In this document: in pieces, positions 24,098-35,014 of the stretch | How the letters are laid out: every line of letters begins with the position of its first letter | How positions within the stretch are numbered: the first letter of the stretch is position 1 | DNA from: Thinopyrum elongatum | Taxonomy: Eukaryota; Streptophyta; Magnoliopsida; Poales; Poaceae | Reading direction: 5' to 3' | DNA: 64,000 nucleotides | Assembly: GCA_011799875.1 (NCBI GenBank) | Contig: CM022299.1 | Span: forward strand, 216,875,018-216,939,017 | Made by a program: the position numbers and the translations under genes | The notes under the pieces: generated by a model | Databases searched by the model: none | Told to the model about the DNA's origin: nothing | What the model saw: the letters and a program-made list of their open reading frames with translations, nothing else

Positions 24098-24170
24098 GGC
24101 GCCGCCCCGCCGGCAACGAGACAGAGGACATCGCCGCCTCCGTAGAGGACCCGCCCCACTGCCAACGAGG
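23906..24170. repeat. 49-bp minisatellite inside the 23417 gene-like frame
   Basis: Five imperfect units with the core gaggcagaggac...ccgcc start at 23906, 23955, 24020, 24069 and 24118. Spacing is 49, 65, 49 and 49 bp. The unit is not a multiple of three, so each copy changes the reading frame. Confidence 0.75.
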
Positions 24171-24280
24171 TTGCGCCACGCAGAAAATGAGGAAGAGTAT
24201 AACACGGTAGGTCGCCACCGCTCGGGTCCTAGTAAGGCCACCGCTGCTACCCTCCGGTTGAAGCCAAGCTTGGTGGGTTG

Positions 24281-24807
24281 AACATTGACGGCCGATTAGC
24301 TGCTTGGCGGCGACGTGGAGTCAAAGAGCTGAGCTGGAGAAGAAGCTTCTGTTCGGCTCAGCCGGACATGGGAAATGGGCGCCGGAGATCATAGATTAGG
24401 TTAATTAATTATACCTCCAGCGCACCCCTTTTTAATTGAAGAATGTGTGAAATGTAATGAAATCCGGCATGTTATAAAATCCGGCCGTGTATGAATGAAT
24501 TTAGTTCGATTAGTTCGAATTCTTGTATCATTGGCATTAGATGAACATGCAAAACAATACATACTAGCATTATTCTCAGGACGCATGGTGATCACCTCAT
24601 TTGCAGCAATTTCACACATACAAAAAGTTTGAGCAGCTTTTTAGCTTGCCTGTACATTGCAATCATACTCACAGGCTTGGCAATTCATAGAGAACATTCA
24701 AAACAATCGATGATTATGCATCTCAATGATTCACATGTCAGAGCCAATATTTACTTCACAACTAAAGAATAAAGAAAAATCGGTCGATGCTGCTGACGGC
24801 AAAGGGA
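24281..24807. other. No gene seen
   Basis: AT-rich sequence after the 23417 frame. It could be a 3' untranslated region at first, but no polyadenylation site can be fixed. No other structure seen. Confidence 0.3.
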
Positions 24808-24962
24808 GTCCCATTCGAAAATATAAAACGCATGTCTTCTTGCTAACATCAATGAGCAAAATTTGACAAGGTTGTCCCATTCCAAAATATCAAATGCGTA
24901 TCTTTGCGTACATCAATGAGCAAACTTTGACAAGGCTTTCCCATTCCAAAATATCAAATTCC
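24808..24962. repeat. Tandem repeat of about 65 bp
   Basis: Units beginning gtcccattc(g/c)aaaatat start at 24808 and 24874, with a partial third (ttcccattccaaaatatc) at 24938. Each full unit contains catcaatgagcaaa and tttgacaagg. Confidence 0.75.
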
Positions 24963-25056
24963 TATGATTGTGGAATGGCGGGGTTTGCCATCAGTTCACA
25001 TTGAAATGTCACCTCGTGCTAAATAAACCAGTTATTTATGTGCAGTTCCACTAAAA

Positions 25057-25255
25057 TCAACCAACTTCGCGCCCCTTTATATGTTTCAATGCCTTGAACA
25101 TATCGGCACCGCCTTTCTTGTAGCTAATTTTGTGGCTGGAGGTGGAAATGAATGATTCGAGAACATTTGATGTATTGTGCATGATGAAATATAATGGAGG
25201 GCACGAACCATCAGAACATTTTGTGCAGTTCCCATTGAAATCAAGTTGAGCATCC
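25057..25255 (-). pseudogene. Exon-like module on minus strand (unknown family)
   Basis: Read on the minus strand from a possible 3' splice site (AG before ggatgctcaac, junction 25256/25255), there is an uninterrupted frame of about 65 codons to a TGA at 25059-25057. It includes GNCTKCSDGSCPPLYFIM and SSHKISYKKGGADMFKAL. Related starts (AG, then ggatgct) occur near 30844, 31351 and 35174. I do not recognise the protein. It could be the last exon of a gene carried by the repetitive locus. Confidence 0.35.
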
Positions 25256-25351
25256 CTATTTGCATAAATACAAAAAAAAGTGATTAGTATAAAGTAAATT
25301 GTATTATGAATTTACAGTTATGAATCTACAGTTTAAACATGCACCTACATG

Positions 25352-26336
25352 ACGTGACACCAGATTTTGGCACGGTCACGAACTTAATTAAGATGGCGTC
25401 AAATGAAGGAGTGATATACATAAAAAAGTTGTGTATTGTCAACATGAACATCTTTGAAGTTTGGGGCATCTCCATCCGATCTCATCTCAAGGGCCGAAGT
25501 TGTGCTCGAAGTACTAGATTTTGTATGCAGAGTACTGTTCGGCCGATTAGACCTCCAAGACAGCCTCATATGAGAAAAGCTTATATATAGATTGTCTTCG
25601 TCTCATCGAAACAATCGATTTTGATATAAAAATGGTCTCATTCCGAGGTCGTATGTAAAAGTTGGAGCCAATGCACTGCGGACCTATCATAAGTAAAAAT
25701 GGGCCTGGGGCATCAAACACGATATCTGATGGGTCGCGCGAGCAATTATGCCCTTAAGATGGCCTCGAATCGAAAAACGTTCAACACGAAAGTTGTTTGT
25801 CTCATTGAAACTATTAAACTTGCTTTTTGGAGCATCTTCATCTGATATTGTTTGTGGCCTGTGAGAGTCAAAAACCCAACTAATGTCTCAGACTCGCCTA
25901 AATCCGAGTTCGGTTAATTTTGGAAAGATTTGGACGGAATTTGGAGTCCTTTTCTTGTACAGGAAGTCCAGACGACTCATAAATAGATGAGAGGTGACGG
26001 CCGATTGAACAACACACAATTGAACAATCATCTGTCACTTTCACCTTTACTTTTATCTCTCTCCCTTGTTCTTCATCTTCCTCGTTCTTTGTTTGTTCTT
26101 CTTCATTGCAGGGTGGCGAATCTCGAGGCCCTGGAGGTGATCAGGTCGACCTAGGGCAGCCCATAGCCGCCGCGCGTCCAGACGGGGTCCCTCCCGGCTG
26201 CGTGGGGTTTCGAGTCCTGAAAAGCACCCGCCGGATTGCTTGCGTACCACGCTTCTGGACGGGTCTTCTTCAATGTGAGCTGCGGTGCATCACCCTCGGC
26301 GTTGGAGGTACACGGTGACATGTTCATGTGCAAACA
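25352..26336 (+). repeat. 5' LTR of the 25.4 kb element
   Basis: It pairs with 29562-30545 from gacaccagattttggcacgg onward. The first bases are changed (acgtgacacc against tgttgacacc). The right end is at gtgcaaaca, just before ctttttggtgactccgctgg, which looks like a primer-binding region. Near the right end both copies share gtccagacggggtccctccc and ggtgcatcaccctcgg. Confidence 0.75.
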
Positions 26337-26438
26337 CACTTTTTGGTGACTCCGCTGGGGACGAAGCTTTGGACGGTCTCTGGTCCGTTCTTGCTACGAA
26401 GAGATCGTCATCTAGGGTTTGCAATCTACAAAGGTAAT

Positions 26439-29408
26439 ATGAATACCCAATTCACATATGTAGATGCAAATAATGCATATATTGTTGCTAGATCATCTAA
26501 TGAGCATAATGTATCGGCTAGCCTTAGCTTTATCAATCATGCATCTAATTATGTGCAAGAGCCGATGCAACAAAATCTTCATGCTTCTACCTCATATAAT
26601 TTTAGCAACATGCAACATATGTATTCGAACTCCCATGCATCGGCAACCCCACAAATCCATATGCCGATGAACAACATGATGAGTTCGGCTAATCAAGTTG
26701 AAATACCTCACATAGGAACTTCCCATAGTATGCAACAAAGTGTTTCACCTTTTTATTCATCGGCAACTAACTTGCAATATGTTAATACAAACATGCCAGT
26801 GGATAGGGGAATTGGCCATGCTACTACTAGTTATCCGGCCAATTACCCTCAATCATCATATGCTACACCTCATGCTACTAATTTTTTGCCACCATATACA
26901 ACTATAGGTATTCATAATTCGGCTTCACACCTTCATGCTAATAGCCGAATAAGTGAAAATTCTATATAATCACATGTGTCTTCACCTAGTATCATAGCAT
27001 ACAATGTTTTCCCTGCACAATTACAGAATTTCGGCGACATCTCGCTACCGAAAGAGTCTAAAAGTGTTGGGGGGCAATTCTATCCAGATTGGGTCATTAA
27101 GAAAAATCTTACGTCTTCTTGGGACAAATGCAATGTTGTTCTACATGAATTAATAAAAGAGGGAAAGCCTATTAATTCTGCTGCAATACAAGCTAGATTA
27201 TGTCAAAAAGAGAAAGCATTGGGTGAGGATAGAATTATCAAAAAAAGTGTTGATTCAGATAACAAAGTTAATTCGGTTATTGAAAAGACCGAATCAAATA
27301 TTACGTATGCCGAATCTGTTCTAGAAAAAGAGGACGACAAGGTGTTGGGGAGCTATTCGAAAGAGGAACAACATATCGTTCAAGTAACGCAACTATCGTG
27401 CTTTCCCAATGTGTTTGAAAAGGTATGTCTAGCAAGTGATTTATCTATCTTCCGATTTGGTCGCAACTTTATTGTTGATGCATCTATTAGAAAAAATCTT
27501 ATAAGTAATTTTGAAAGACCAATGATGAAGGGACATTTACTTGTTAGCAATAAAATTGTTACAAAGCATATCGGTCAATACATTGTACCATTCAAAGAGA
27601 CTGATAATGACTTATTATTGCAGCCAAAGCTTTTCCCATTATTTTATTTAAAGTTCATATCTAATTGGATAGCTTTGCTTGCTTCATACTTGGCTTACGC
27701 ATGGTCTCAATTGAAACATGTATGTTCTTACTATTTTGATTTTAGGAATTTAAAGCCAAGGTTATAGTCGGTTGAGAAAACCGATGATAGTATAATTTGT
27801 TTTTCAAAGACATCGGAGATAGAGTGCAAAACACAATGCATAGCCGAATGGGGTAATGCAAAATCTGAACCATTCGTTTGCTTAACTCCAAAGCCATTCT
27901 CACGGCAAGATCGGCTAGAGAATAAAAAGTTTACCATCAATTCAATCATGTGTGAACACATATTTGATTTGTTGCTGAAAAATAATTACATAAGAATTCT
28001 TGATCACCATGTCAAGCCATCAATTCAAGGATGAATGTATTGTAGGTTGCATCTTTTGTTCAAACATAATTTTGAGGATTGCAATATGTTTCGTCAAATA
28101 GTTAAATCGACCATTCATAAAGGACGATTGAAATTTGTTGAGACACCAAGAGATGACCAGTTGATTCCAATTGGTCCTGATGGCAAACGATTTTTGCATT
28201 GGCTGCTTCAAGCCAATCCATTTAAACATGAGAAGGTAAAAACTGTGGATGATGGGATCAAGTTTTCAAGTAAAGAAGTTGTTCACGAGCATAATGAAAA
28301 TATTCTTGAAGGCGGGAATTCCATCAAGGTTGCGCAAAAGATGCCAAGTACTGGGGGGCAACAAGAAAATCCAAATATCGGTGCAAGCACAACCAAAGAA
28401 AGCAAAGGCCGAGGTAAGCACAAAGGTAAAAGGCCGAAAGTCACTTTCGCGCAACTAGTGGAAAAATATCAGAAGTTAAGTGAGGAGAACAGTGCTTATC
28501 GGCCAAGTAATTCAAGAGCATCAAGACTACCCCCTAGGTGCAAACCCGAGGATCGGTATTGGCAAAATGAGAATTCTAATGCTGTATATTCACATCCATA
28601 TTTTGTGCCGCCAATGCCAATGCCATGGATACCTTCCTATGATCTTGTAAATCCATATCCATCGTCGGACAGGTATGATACAAGGGCGCATTCTTCATCT
28701 TATTTTAGATCATCTCACAAACATTATGCAGCTCCAAAAAGATCAACATTTGAACAATCACATGTCAAAGACCGTTTCAATCATAAGGAATCGGTCCGGA
28801 GCTCAACGAACAAGAAAGAGGTGGTCAAGCAAGTTTACCGTGTTAAAAAAGATGGTCGTGAGAGTGCTACTTCAGATTTGATCTCAAATGAAAAAGAGCC
28901 AATTAAAGTGTTGACATTGGCTACTAAAGGAAATGAGGCAAGTCAGTCAAGTGCCAAATCTAAAGAGAAGAAGTTGAGAGTGCACAAGGTAAAACAAGAA
29001 TTGCCATTGCTTCAAACAAAATCACAGCCGGGGTGCTCACTCGGCTTATCATATTGGCAAAAGAAGAAATTACAAAAACTTAGTGCACAAGAACTTGAAG
29101 AAAGGAACATGGCATGGGTTCCCAAAGGAACTACTCAAAATAAGAATTATGTGCAAGCATCCATTACAAGAAGTGCGGCAAAGGTGAAGAAGGAAAAGAG
29201 TGAAAACTATGAAGGACCAAGCCGAAGGTTTCAACATCTTCGGTCCACACATTATCCATATTCTTCAACTATGTCGTTGATGCCTATGCCATGGAGTTCG
29301 TTACCAGGTATGATTGGTTACCCTCAATGGGCTTATTTTAATCCATGGATGCAATATAATTTCTTACATCATGAAAGGTTATTACCAAATCATCATATGT
29401 TCGATTAG
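26439..29408 (+). pseudogene. gag: Gag-like polyprotein of a non-autonomous Gypsy element
   Basis: The ATG at 26439 opens a frame of about 990 codons that stays in register to 29408, with only three stops: 26967 (TAA), 27765 (TAG) and 28032 (TGA). The N-terminal part is Asn/Ser/His/Met-rich with repeated short motifs. The middle is charged. The segment after 28032 (CRLHLLFKHNFEDCNMFRQI) resembles the Cys/His segment YCKWHNSxSHxTxDC found in some grass Gypsy polyproteins. Further on, LSYWQKKKLQKLSAQELEER is a helical basic segment. No DSG/DTG protease, no YxDD and no integrase follow. Function is inferred from position only. Confidence 0.65.
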
Positions 29409-29540
29409 CTTCACTTTTGTTGCTAATCTAAATGGCCAATATATACTTATCGTCCTAAGCATGTACAAAATGGCCGATGGAGTGTTGACATCGCGCTTAG
29501 AACAAACTTCGTGCAAGTTATTTTTCGGCACACAAGTTTT

Positions 29541-29561
29541 GCCGAAAAACAGGGGGGCATG
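29541..29561 (+). other. Polypurine tract of the 25.4 kb element
   Basis: gccgaaaaacaggggggcat precedes the 3' LTR start TGTTGACACC. The aaaaacagggggg core is the likely plus-strand primer. Confidence 0.65.
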
Positions 29562-30545
29562 TGTTGACACCAAATTTTGGCACGGTCAAGAACTTAATAA
29601 AGATGGCGTCAAATGAAGGAGTGATATACATAAAAAAGTTTTGTATTGCCAACATGAACACCTTTGAAGTTTGGGCCATCGCCATCCGATCTCATCTCAA
29701 GGGCCGAAGTTGTGCTCGAAGTACTAGATTTTGTATGCAGAGTACTGTTCAGCCGATTAGACCTCCAAGACAACCTGATATGAGAAAATCATATAAACAG
29801 ATTGTCTTCGTCGCATCGAAACAATCAATTTTGATATAAAAATCGTCTCATTCCGAGGTCGTATGTAAAAGTTGGAGCCAATGCACTGCGGACCTATCAT
29901 AAGTAAAAACTGGCCTGGGGCATCAGACACGGTGTCTGATGGGTCGCGCGAGCGATTCGGCCCTCAAGATCGCCTCGAATCAGAAAACGTTCAACATAAA
30001 AGTTGTTCGACTTGTCGAAACAGTTAAATTTTCTTTTGGGCGCATCTTCATCCGAGATTGTTTGTGGCCTATGAGAGGCAAAACCGAACTGATGTCTCAG
30101 ACTTGCCTAAATCCGAGTTCGTTTAATTTTGGAAAGATTTGGACGGGATTTAGAGTCCTTTTCTTGTACAGGAAGTCCAGCCGCCTCATAAATAGATGAT
30201 AAGTGACGGCCGATTGAACAACACACAATCGAACAATCATCTACCACTTTTACCTTTACTTTTATCTCTCTCCCTTGTTCTTCTTCTTCCTTGTTCTTCG
30301 TTCGTTCTTCTTCATTGCAAGGCGGTGAACCTCGAGGCCCTAGGGGCGATCAGGTTGAAATAGGGCAGCCCATAGCCATGGCGCGTCCAGACGGGGTCCC
30401 TCCCGGGCATGTGGGGTTTCGGGCACTGAAAAGCACCCGCCGGATTGCTTGCGTACCGCGCTTCCGGAAGGGTCTCCTTCGACGTGAGCTGCGGTGCATC
30501 ACCCTCGGTGTTGGAGGTACACGGTGATGTGTCCGTGTGCGAACA
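29562..30545 (+). repeat. 3' LTR of the 25.4 kb element
   Basis: It starts TGTTGACACCAAATTTTGG after the polypurine tract and ends near gtgtgcgaaca. It aligns along its length with 25352-26336 with scattered substitutions and few indels. Confidence 0.78.
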
Positions 30546-33136
30546 CCATGCAGAGCACACATTTAAAAAAATGGAACTCACCGGAAAGAATCCTAAAACA
30601 ACATTGTATTGGCCATCACAACAACAAAGATGGAGATCTGTGAGTCCTTCTGAGCTGAAGTTAGTTTGTTCTTGTGGGCTATAATGTAACCATCCTTCAA
30701 CTGTTCCTTATGATAAGAAGAGAAGGGCTTGGCTTGTTAATCCTGGCATAATCGGAACTAGGCACTTCACGTACTCCATATTCTTCTTTAGAGGAGGATG
30801 ATCCTGTTGTACAAAGACAAGAGAACAACTAAACGCTAGCATCCCTGTTTGCTCAAAAAAGGAAAGAAAATATTTAAAACAACCATTACATTAACAATGG
30901 GAGTAACTGATGAAATGTATAGTCACAAAGAGATGCATCCTCATTACCCTCATAGGAAATGATATGCTACCAAACACAACAGCTCAACTTGAACTGTATT
31001 ATTACTTAATTTTATCAGTGGCTATAACGGTGGCAAACCGGTGCCTCAATTTATTAGCAGCCTTAGATTAACATGCGAAACAATTCCACTTTCTCACAAT
31101 AGTAGCTAAATAGTAGCACAACACCAATAGAGATGACAAAGCTCAATCATATGGATGAAATCCGTGGGCCGGTACCAACCTTTGTCAGGAGGCTTATTGT
31201 GTAGAGCATGCAGATGAAGCACTTCTCCGGAACCATCCGTTATTATCTACTGTGGTTGCCATGCTTACTATAAACTCCTTGATTAGTTTAATGTTTCTGA
31301 CATCTTCTTTTGCAGTTCCACTAAAATATATGTTATCTTCAAACAAGATCCCTGTTTGCACAAGTAGAGTGGCATCAAATCACAGTGGCAAAACAATTGC
31401 TCGTTCCAGCCATAGCAATAAATTAAGATGCAAAACTATATCATTACTTGTGTCATCACAGTTCCAGTGCTTCATTACAGCACCGGGAGTTGATTTTCAT
31501 TCTTCTTCCGTTTGTTCTTCCCCTTCATCACTTGGTTCAATAACAGACAAGTTTCGCCTTCAATATAAGATTTGGCATGTCAATTAAGGAGCACAAGTAT
31601 AGCACTAAACAACAACATTACTTTTCTGATGACAGTAGCAAAATACAGGCCAACAGTTGCGAAATATCATTATCTTACCTCAATGGGATATTACGGTGCA
31701 CATACAGATTGGAAGTCTGGTCTCCTTTTGTGCAGTTCACTAAAATCAAGCAACATTACCATATAAGTAGCACAACATATGAAAGCACACTGCACAATCA
31801 TGTGGAAGAAGGCCAATACTGACCTCTCATGACGCGGAATTCAAACAACTCACAAGAAGAAGATCTAACACAAATTTGCCAACACGGATAGGCAGTCAGA
31901 TCTCCTCTTGTGCAGTTCCACTAAGATCAAGCAATCAAGCAACGTTGTCGGTGTGACATTTTGGTTGAACTGCACAAAACACTCCTTAAACAAAAGTGTT
32001 TTGTGCAGTCCAACAAAAGGTCTCAATAGCAACAAGGTGAAGTAGATAACCCCTTTTACACAAAGGTGCAAAGGAAACAATTACTGGTCAATAACGGTGG
32101 ATAACACAGAAGCCCACAAAAAAAAGCATCTAACTTATCTAAATGGAAAATAAAGCAAGACAGTAGCATTTCTCAAACAGTGGCATTGATTCATATTAAC
32201 AGAGAGATTATATTAACGAAAAAATCGTTAAACATATAATTTGCTTTTAACTGTGGCATTGCATCAATTTTGCAGCGGCATTATTAGATTAACAACAGCT
32301 AAAGAGTTGTACGGGACAGTGGACGCACCAGCACCATGTGCATCTACCGATGTATACAGGGGTGATGCACAGTCTGTTGTAGCAAAGAACAAACAACCAA
32401 GGAGCATATATGTGTTGGTCCCAGTTTTGTTATCTTTAGACACCTTTCCCTATGTGAGGGCAGCAAAACTAGTCCTGCTCAAACTCTACAGCCTTGTCCC
32501 CCACACACAGAAAGATCAGTTCGTTACAGATGTGTGTATTGCGTTTGTCATTGTTTTCCCTTTTCGACCAACGTAGGTGTTGGATAGCCAGTCTGTACTA
32601 CTTCCCCCTTCCTTTCCTCTTTGAACCACGTCCTAGATTCATGCTATACAACTTTCCCCACTACTTTCCTGTTTGATCCAACACCTAGATTCGAGTGCAG
32701 AAGCGAAAAAAATTCACATGCAACTAGAGCAAATGCATGTGGATTAAGTAAATTATACCTTAAGGTTCTCGGGGTGTGGCTCAGTGGGCGGCCGGAGGCC
32801 GATCTGCCCACACTATGTACGGCAGCAAGGAAGAAGGTGTCGGAGGCCCTCCCGCGCCGCCATTGGGTGAAAGAGAACAGCGGCACCGGTAGTGGATTCC
32901 CTCCCTCGCCGACGGCGAAAGCGTTAAGCCTCCTTCCCTTCCCCGGCGGATGGGATGCTGCCGGCTCTTTGACCAGTAGTGAGGGGAGAGAGGCCAACAC
33001 AGTCTTGTTTAGATCTGGAGAGGGTGAGAGTGTGAAGAGAGCAACTGCAAGTGCTGAGGCTCCAGCGTGTACATATATATTGGAGAGAGTGTGAAGAGAG
33101 CAAACCCTAGAAAACAAGCGCTGAGGCTGTAGCGTA
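30546..33136. mobile_element. Repetitive non-coding locus with exon-like modules
   Basis: No intact gene. Minus-strand modules of the form cttgattttagtggaactgc recur (plus-strand tgcagttccactaaaatcaag) near 31311-31330, 31731-31750 and 31911-31930. Acceptor-like AG/ggatgct junctions lie at 30845/30844 and 31352/31351. A strong hairpin lies at 31964-32014. The GC-richer part at 32780-33110 (ggcggccggaggccgatctg, then gagagtgtgaagagagcaa) resembles 35380-35650. It appears to be decayed sequence of a DNA transposon with a tandemly duplicated gene fragment; class not determined. Confidence 0.4.
31964..32014. repeat. Near-perfect hairpin, 20-bp arms and 11-base loop
   Basis: Left arm gttgaactgcacaaaacact (31964-31983) pairs with right arm agtgttttgtgcagtccaac (31995-32014) with one mismatch, and the pairing extends a few bases outward. 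The arms are the same gtgcagtt module that is repeated elsewhere in the locus, here in opposite orientations. Confidence 0.8.
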
Positions 33137-33378
33137 TCTCTACTCTCTACTTCTCTACTCTTATAAAAAACAGAGTTGGTAATGATGGTGTGCCTGCCAT
33201 CCTACAATATAGGTCGTCCGATCTATACCTGGCGGATAGTAAGGAAACTATGACAATTTGCAAAAAGACACCACACTCCTCTCCACATTTGCAGATAAGG
33301 CCTTCCCTCGTTCATCCTTATCGCCTACAGGATAAACTACTCATATAAATGCATCTTGATGCACGGGCATCTTGCTAG
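33137..33378 (+). mobile_element. Candidate short non-autonomous Helitron
   Basis: The left end fits a Helitron (A followed by TCTCTACTC, then ttataaaaaacagagttgg). The right end reads gatgcacgggcatcttgctag followed by T: a short stem (GATGC/GCATC at 33358-33362 and 33367-33371), a 3-base spacer and a terminal CTAG. Insertion between A and T agrees with the Helitron rule. No coding capacity in 242 bp. The stem is only 5 bp, so this remains a candidate. Confidence 0.4.
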
Positions 33379-33465
33379 TATATATATAGTTGGAGTGGTT
33401 ATCTTTTTCTCTCCATAAAAATCATTTTAAATTTTGCAAGAAACGGAACTCTTTATTTAATTTCT

Positions 33466-33799
33466 CCCTCCGTCACAGTTTACAGGGCACGCATCAACAA
33501 TCTCTCGGACCAAGGTAATTAGCAATTTGACTAAAAAATAGCATCGGGAGTTATACCATGGCGCCCAATTACTGGAGAAATTAATGCGTACACACATGCA
33601 TCGAGTGCTTTCAGTCCACATACACACATGCATGCATTTATTCCACCCCGCGTACACACCTTTATGGAGAGAAAATTGTGGCCTTGATTGCGGTTACGAT
33701 GCCCTAATTAATTGGGCATTAAACCAAACGTGCCTAAAATCCCTCTGGTGGTGGAAATGCATGAGAATTGTAGCGCTCCCTGTAAACTGTGACGGAGGG
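33466..33799. mobile_element. MITE with 22-bp terminal inverted repeats
   Basis: The left terminus ccctccgtcacagtttaca (33466 onward) is matched in reverse complement by ccctgtaaactgtgacggag ending at 33799. The ctccctccgtc style of terminus is that of Stowaway (Tc1/Mariner-type) MITEs. No frame inside is meaningful. A clear TA duplication cannot be fixed at both ends because the outermost bases differ. Confidence 0.7.
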
Positions 33800-34917
33800 C
33801 AATGCTAATACGCGAAGAAAATTTAACGCTCGAAGGAGTCAATTCGCAATTAACGCTCCATGCCTCCCGGTCGCACTTACTATCGTTCACGTGTGGTACA
33901 CGACCCTCCGAAGTGAACAACAACTAAAACTGCATGCGATGTGGAGGTATTGCCATTGTTGTGCGACCCAGCACCCGGACAATCCATGGCAAGGTGCAGT
34001 CGCAGGCGGCCAGAATGCTCCAAATCTGACAGCTGCGTGCGTCAAATCCCGCGGCCGCAGATATAGCGGTTGACCGCCGGCACATGAACATGTGTGTGCG
34101 TGTGTGTGTTTATTTTTTAACAGCGTTTGTGTGTTAGAGAGAGCCACACATCGACCTACAAAGAGGTTATGTGTAGTACTACGATTTAGCCACAAGAGTC
34201 GGTGCATCCTCTTGTTTCCGGGCGTCCGGTGGGGACAGCAGCCACACCCGCTCTTGACCACCCTGGCCCACCCAAACCCCCTACAGCGGCCGCGCGAGCT
34301 TCCCGCCTGAAACGGGCAGCGCCGGTCCAGAGAATCGGTGCCGCATTCATGCCCGTGTAGAGCGGACGCGACCTCTCACTGGCGCCCGTGTTGAAGGGAG
34401 AAGCGGATTCAATGAAGAGTGATGGTTGCTTTGTCCGTCCAACTTACTGCCGGGTCTTTGTGATTTGACGGCTCATTGGTCATTATTACTGAGGTGGTAC
34501 GAGCATGCTGAGTCTCAGTTGCACTGTACACTTTACTTTGGTGCATGACACATGCACCGGATGCTGGATGTCCCATGTTTCGGCGAAAGGAGGTAGAGCG
34601 TCTCCACTCTTTACAAATTTCTCCACTCTTACAGCGGAGGAGTGCAAAAGAAGCGAAAACACGGCAACTCAGTGATTACATGGCCCACCTCACACTATCA
34701 CCATATTTTCTGGACACCGTGCGACACCTAACTCTAGTACATAGTACGTACTGTAATTTCTCTGCGAGATAAATTTGTACAATGCTATGAAGCTTCCAGC
34801 TTCTGTTTCATGTATCTTGCATCCAAGGTTGCCCCGTTGCAACATTCCATCAAATACAAAGGAGACTAACATGCATGCTATTGCATCTCAATGATTCATA
34901 TATCATAGCCAATATGT
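33800..34917. other. Repetitive non-coding DNA, no gene seen
   Basis: Contains a GT-rich run at about 34089-34113 and a GC-rich stretch at 34257-34322 (ccaccctggcccacccaaac, then cgcctgaaacgggcagcgcc) that is a diverged copy of 23131-23192. No start, splice or frame evidence for a gene. Confidence 0.4.
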
Positions 34918-35014
34918 ACTCCCTTCGTTCCAAAATAAGTGTCTCAACTTTATGCCAACTTTAGTACAAAGTTGTACTACTAAAGTTGACACTTATTTTG
35001 GAACAGAGACAGCT
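34918..35014. mobile_element. Stowaway-type MITE
   Basis: tactcccttcgttccaaaat at the left pairs with acttattttggaacagagac at the right, and the centre (caactttagtacaaagttgt) is itself palindromic. Length is about 97 bp. This is the compact hairpin form of grass Stowaway elements (ctccctccgtyccaaaataa type), with a decayed right terminus. Confidence 0.75.

Larger units (their letters stand above)
25352..30545 (+). mobile_element. Non-autonomous Gypsy-like LTR retrotransposon
   Basis: A unit of about 5.2 kb with LTRs of about 985 bp, a leader, one long gag-like frame broken by three stops, and a G-rich polypurine tract. No protease, reverse transcriptase or integrase is present. LTR borders are inferred by aligning the two copies. 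Flanking acatg and ccatg are a poor candidate target duplication. In the first 100 bases I counted roughly 8% difference between LTRs, so this looks older than the Tekay-type and 42.6 kb elements. Confidence 0.8.

Noticed and set aside
25347..25351. acatg/ccatg as a proven target duplication of the 25.4 kb element
   Set aside because: Only four of five bases agree and the first bases of the 5' LTR are altered, so the borders themselves are uncertain.
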